Below the pieces are notes generated by a model, which worked only from the letters and a program-made list of their open reading frames with translations, was not told the DNA's origin and searched no databases. A DNA stretch of 64,000 nt from Trinickia acidisoli (GTDB taxonomy: Bacteria; Pseudomonadota; Gammaproteobacteria; Burkholderiales; Burkholderiaceae). A program made the translations under genes and the position numbers. Positions 61,519 through 64,000 of the stretch are shown here, piece after piece. The stretch is from assembly GCF_017315725.1 (NCBI RefSeq), contig NZ_JAFLRG010000001.1, forward strand, positions 1,488,001 to 1,552,000, given 5' to 3'. The first letter of the stretch is position 1. Every line of letters begins with the position of its first letter.

Positions 61519-61779
61519 AACGGTGAAAGAGGGCGCTGACCCTGATATCGCGCCCGACTGGTCGACGAACGACGCATGATACGCCAGCGCAACGCCGCGA
61601 TTCGAGGGTGCGAGCACGGCATTTTGGCCGGCGCCTAGCATGATCGACGCTACGCATTCTAAAAAAATGCGAAGAAATTCGGAACTTCGGCCGAACTCTT
61701 TCGGCTACCTCATGGTCAGAGTGGCCGACCTCGCAAGGGTCATACCTAACTCATTGCTACTCGATCATGGAGGCATTAC

Positions 61780-63108
61780 GTGAAGATGAAGAGACGTCGA
61801 TTCCTGGGCAACATGGCCGCCCTAGCCGGCGGCCATGTTTTGGTTGTATTGGGCGCCGCAGGATCAGACGAAGCTATCGCCGCGAGCAATGTTGCAAGCA
61901 CAGCCTCGGTAAAGGCTGCCGCAATTGCAACGTCGACGGACGGTACGGTCATTCCTTCCGCGACATCGCTCGTCGACCGGATCGGCAACGTATGGACGCT
62001 CGCGAATGGATACATTTACAAAAATGGCGTGAAAGACAAGGACTCCTACAACGTCACTCTCTTGCTCTGGTACGGCGGCATGATTTACCAGCGCGGCACA
62101 GGCGGCCAGTTCTACGTGATGACGTGGGCGAATCGCTGGCTGCCGTGTTCCGACCCGCGTATTGCGCTCACGGCACCGGGCGGTGCGTTTTACGGCATGA
62201 ACGGGCACTACAACTATCCGTACACTCCGCAGCAGATCATCACGACGTTGCAGGCGCTCGGTTGCACGAGCTATCGCGTCGGGTGCGATGCCTCGTCTAC
62301 GCAATTGAACGCGATGATCGGGCTTGCGGATGCTTTCCGCTCGGTCGGGTTCACGTTGTTGCCGCTCCTGAATTATGGGCTGCGCGATGCCAACGGCAAC
62401 TTGTATGCGAGCGAGAGCGCTGCCTATAACGCGAACCGCGCAGGCGCGGCCGCGTGCGCCCAGGCGCTCGGGCCGCACGGCATCACGATGTACGAATGCG
62501 GCAATGAGCTCACGCGCGATAGCGCGATCATCCTCAATTCCGCTAGCGCCGGCACGGGCCCGCTCGATTTCAACAACACGAACTGGCCTATTTTGCGCGG
62601 CGCCATTCAAGGGATGATCGACGGCGTCAAGTCGGTTCAGCCAAACGCGAAGTGCGGCGTGAACTTCACCGTCGCCGACATCGGTGCGTCGGATATGTTG
62701 TGGGACGGCGAGCAGCCCGATGGTTCGGGCGGTTATCGGAAGATGCGTTGGGACATCACGACCTGGCACAACTACCAACCGTACGGCGACATCTTCGAAA
62801 TCGGCATCGACGGTGCCGGGCCCGGGTTCAATTTGCCTTGCTATTGCAAGGCGCGCTACGGCACGCCGTTCATGATTACCGAATGGAATGCGGCCCCTCA
62901 GGAAAGCGAGCAGTTCCGCGCGACTTACGTACAACAAAACTTGCAGCTCTTCTACGAAGCACGCAAGGACGAAGGTATCCAGGCGGTGATGTACTACGAG
63001 TTGATCAGCGGCGATGAAACGTACGGAATCGTGATGAACGATCTGGCGCCGATTCAGCCGACCTACACGGCGTTCAGCGAGTTTACAGCGGCGAACGCGG
63101 ACGTGTAG
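61780..63108 (+). CDS. Tat-exported glycoside hydrolase (clan GH-A-like)
   Basis: A 442-residue exported enzyme. The N-terminus MKMKRRRFLGNMAALAGG is a twin-arginine signal followed by a hydrophobic stretch and a T/S/A-rich linker to about residue 60. The barrel shows E243 (YECGNEL) as probable acid/base and E368 (FMITEWNA) as probable nucleophile, the clan A pattern seen in GH5/GH39. GGAGG at 61769-61773 fits the GTG at 61780 better than ATG 61786. It may cut an exopolysaccharide; substrate unknown. Confidence 0.75.
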   Translation: MKMKRRRFLGNMAALAGGHVLVVLGAAGSDEAIAASNVASTASVKAAAIATSTDGTVIPSATSLVDRIGNVWTLANGYIYKNGVKDKDSYNVTLLLWYGGMIYQRGTGGQFYVMTWANRWLPCSDPRIALTAPGGAFYGMNGHYNYPYTPQQIITTLQALGCTSYRVGCDASSTQLNAMIGLADAFRSVGFTLLPLLNYGLRDANGNLYASESAAYNANRAGAAACAQALGPHGITMYECGNELTRDSAIILNSASAGTGPLDFNNTNWPILRGAIQGMIDGVKSVQPNAKCGVNFTVADIGASDMLWDGEQPDGSGGYRKMRWDITTWHNYQPYGDIFEIGIDGAGPGFNLPCYCKARYGTPFMITEWNAAPQESEQFRATYVQQNLQLFYEARKDEGIQAVMYYELISGDETYGIVMNDLAPIQPTYTAFSEFTAANADV

Positions 63109-63116
63109 CAGGCAAG

Positions 63117-64000
63117 CTAGGCCAAGGGTTCCGAGTCCTCGCATTCGCTGCGTAATGCGTTGCGTAGCAGGTCGGCGATGCGATCGAACGGCATTGGTCT
63201 GCCCGTGAAGTAGCCTTGGACGACGTCGCAACCCGCGTCGGTGAGCCAAGTCAGTTGCGCCTCGCTTTCGACACCCTCGGCGACGACGGCGATGTCGAAG
63301 CTGTGCGCCATCGAGATGATGGCCGTCACGATCGGCTGTCCGGCTTGCGGCAAGGGCTTCACGAATGCGCGATCGATCTTGAGGTTGTTGACCGGGAAGG
63401 ACTGCAGGTACGACAGCGAGGAGTAGCCCGTGCCGAAATCGTCGAGCGACAAGCGGATGCCGGCCGCGCGCAGTTGGCGCATCGCTTCGACACCGGCGGT
63501 CATGTTTGCCATCAGTTGGCTCTCCGTCAGCTCGAGTTCGAGCAGATGCGGAGAAAGGCCACTTTCGGCGAGCACCGCTTTCACGTCTTCACTGTATTGC
63601 GTCTGGCGCAACTGGCGTGCCGATACGTTGACGGCCACGTGAATGGCGACGCTTTGCCCGGCGTTCCAGCGTACGGCGTCGCGACACGCGCGGCGTAGCA
63701 CCCATTGTCCGAGTGCGACGATGAGTTCGCTATCCTCGGCGACGGGGACGAACTCGGCCGGCGCAATTTCGCCATCCACGGGGTGAACCCAGCGCACGAG
63801 CGCCTCGACCCCGATCATGCGGCCGCTGCTGCAATCGAATTGCGGTTGATAGGCGAGGCTGAGCCCATCCGTCTCGATCGCCTTGCGCAATTCGGCATCG
63901 ATCCGCGCGCGCCGGCGCGCCTCGACCGTCATACTCGGGTGAAACTCGACCGCGGCGTTCTTGCCCGTGCTCTTGGCCGCATAGAGTGCGATATCGGCGC
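63117..64000 (-). CDS. GGDEF-EAL cyclic-di-GMP protein, 5'-truncated by window end
   Basis: The visible part is a complete EAL phosphodiesterase domain: EALVRW, TESQLM, DDFGTGYSSLSYL, KIDRAFV and VVAEGVES, all with intact metal and catalytic residues. Reading back across 63933-64000 gives ADIALYAAKSTGKNAAVEFH, the end of a GGDEF domain, so the gene is a GGDEF-EAL fusion that continues outside the window. The ATG at 63932 is internal. It is convergent with the glycoside hydrolase (8-base gap), an arrangement that fits biofilm matrix control. Confidence 0.92.
   Translation of the reverse strand, partial: ADIALYAAKSTGKNAAVEFHPSMTVEARRRARIDAELRKAIETDGLSLAYQPQFDCSSGRMIGVEALVRWVHPVDGEIAPAEFVPVAEDSELIVALGQWVLRRACRDAVRWNAGQSVAIHVAVNVSARQLRQTQYSEDVKAVLAESGLSPHLLELELTESQLMANMTAGVEAMRQLRAAGIRLSLDDFGTGYSSLSYLQSFPVNNLKIDRAFVKPLPQAGQPIVTAIISMAHSFDIAVVAEGVESEAQLTWLTDAGCDVVQGYFTGRPMPFDRIADLLRNALRSECEDSEPLA

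Overview
The window is a GC-rich chromosomal stretch of a beta-proteobacterium, most probably Burkholderiaceae (Burkholderia/Paraburkholderia/Trinickia-like). This rests on a complete benzoyl-CoA (box) pathway with a BoxR-type regulator, a phn locus split into divergent phnG-M and phnF/DUF1045/phnN/phnDCE arms, and dense operons with ATGA-type overlaps. I saw no tRNA, rRNA, CRISPR array, prophage or intact insertion sequence.

Layout. 1-390: end of a 2-oxoglutarate/Fe(II) hydroxylase. 411-12281: full carbon-phosphorus lyase locus for phosphonate use, with the PhnF repressor and a HutC-type operator between the two arms. 12493-19124: a sugar-alcohol cluster (AraC regulator, ABC importer, dehydrogenase, FGGY kinase). 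19220-23496: an acetoacetate-decarboxylase-family protein behind a Shine-Dalgarno hairpin, an AraC regulator, a DUF3592-like membrane protein, and a branched-chain amino acid binding protein followed by a leftover livM tail. 23913-27139: a membrane histidine kinase, a hotdog thioesterase and an unusual response regulator, resembling ketone-type quorum-sensing modules. 27152-37497: benzoate-CoA ligase and boxD/C/B/A with BoxR and recognisable operators. 37912-43396: a second sugar ABC importer, a lone family-1 sugar-binding protein and its LacI regulator with a perfect palindrome. 43579-46416: ProQ/FinO-type RNA chaperone, YidB-like protein, ComEA-like protein, GntR regulator.

46454-61251 is the most unusual part. 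A nine-gene minus-strand operon (56569 down to 47640) encodes an LLM flavin monooxygenase, a 2Fe-2S ferredoxin, a heme-oxygenase-like di-iron oxidase, three consecutive and different ATP-grasp ligases, an FMN reductase, a ketopantoate-reductase-like enzyme and a SerA paralogue. It is flanked by an aminotransferase with its GntR regulator, an ArgP-type LysR regulator, a MATE exporter with a MarR regulator, and a 4'-phosphopantetheinyl transferase. This looks like an NRPS-independent pathway for a small oxidised peptide or amino-acid metabolite. I do not recognise it as a described one.

61267-64000: a DUF3820 protein, a Tat-exported clan-A-like glycoside hydrolase and a truncated GGDEF-EAL protein. 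Annotations come from reading translations, motifs and gene order only; no database search was run.
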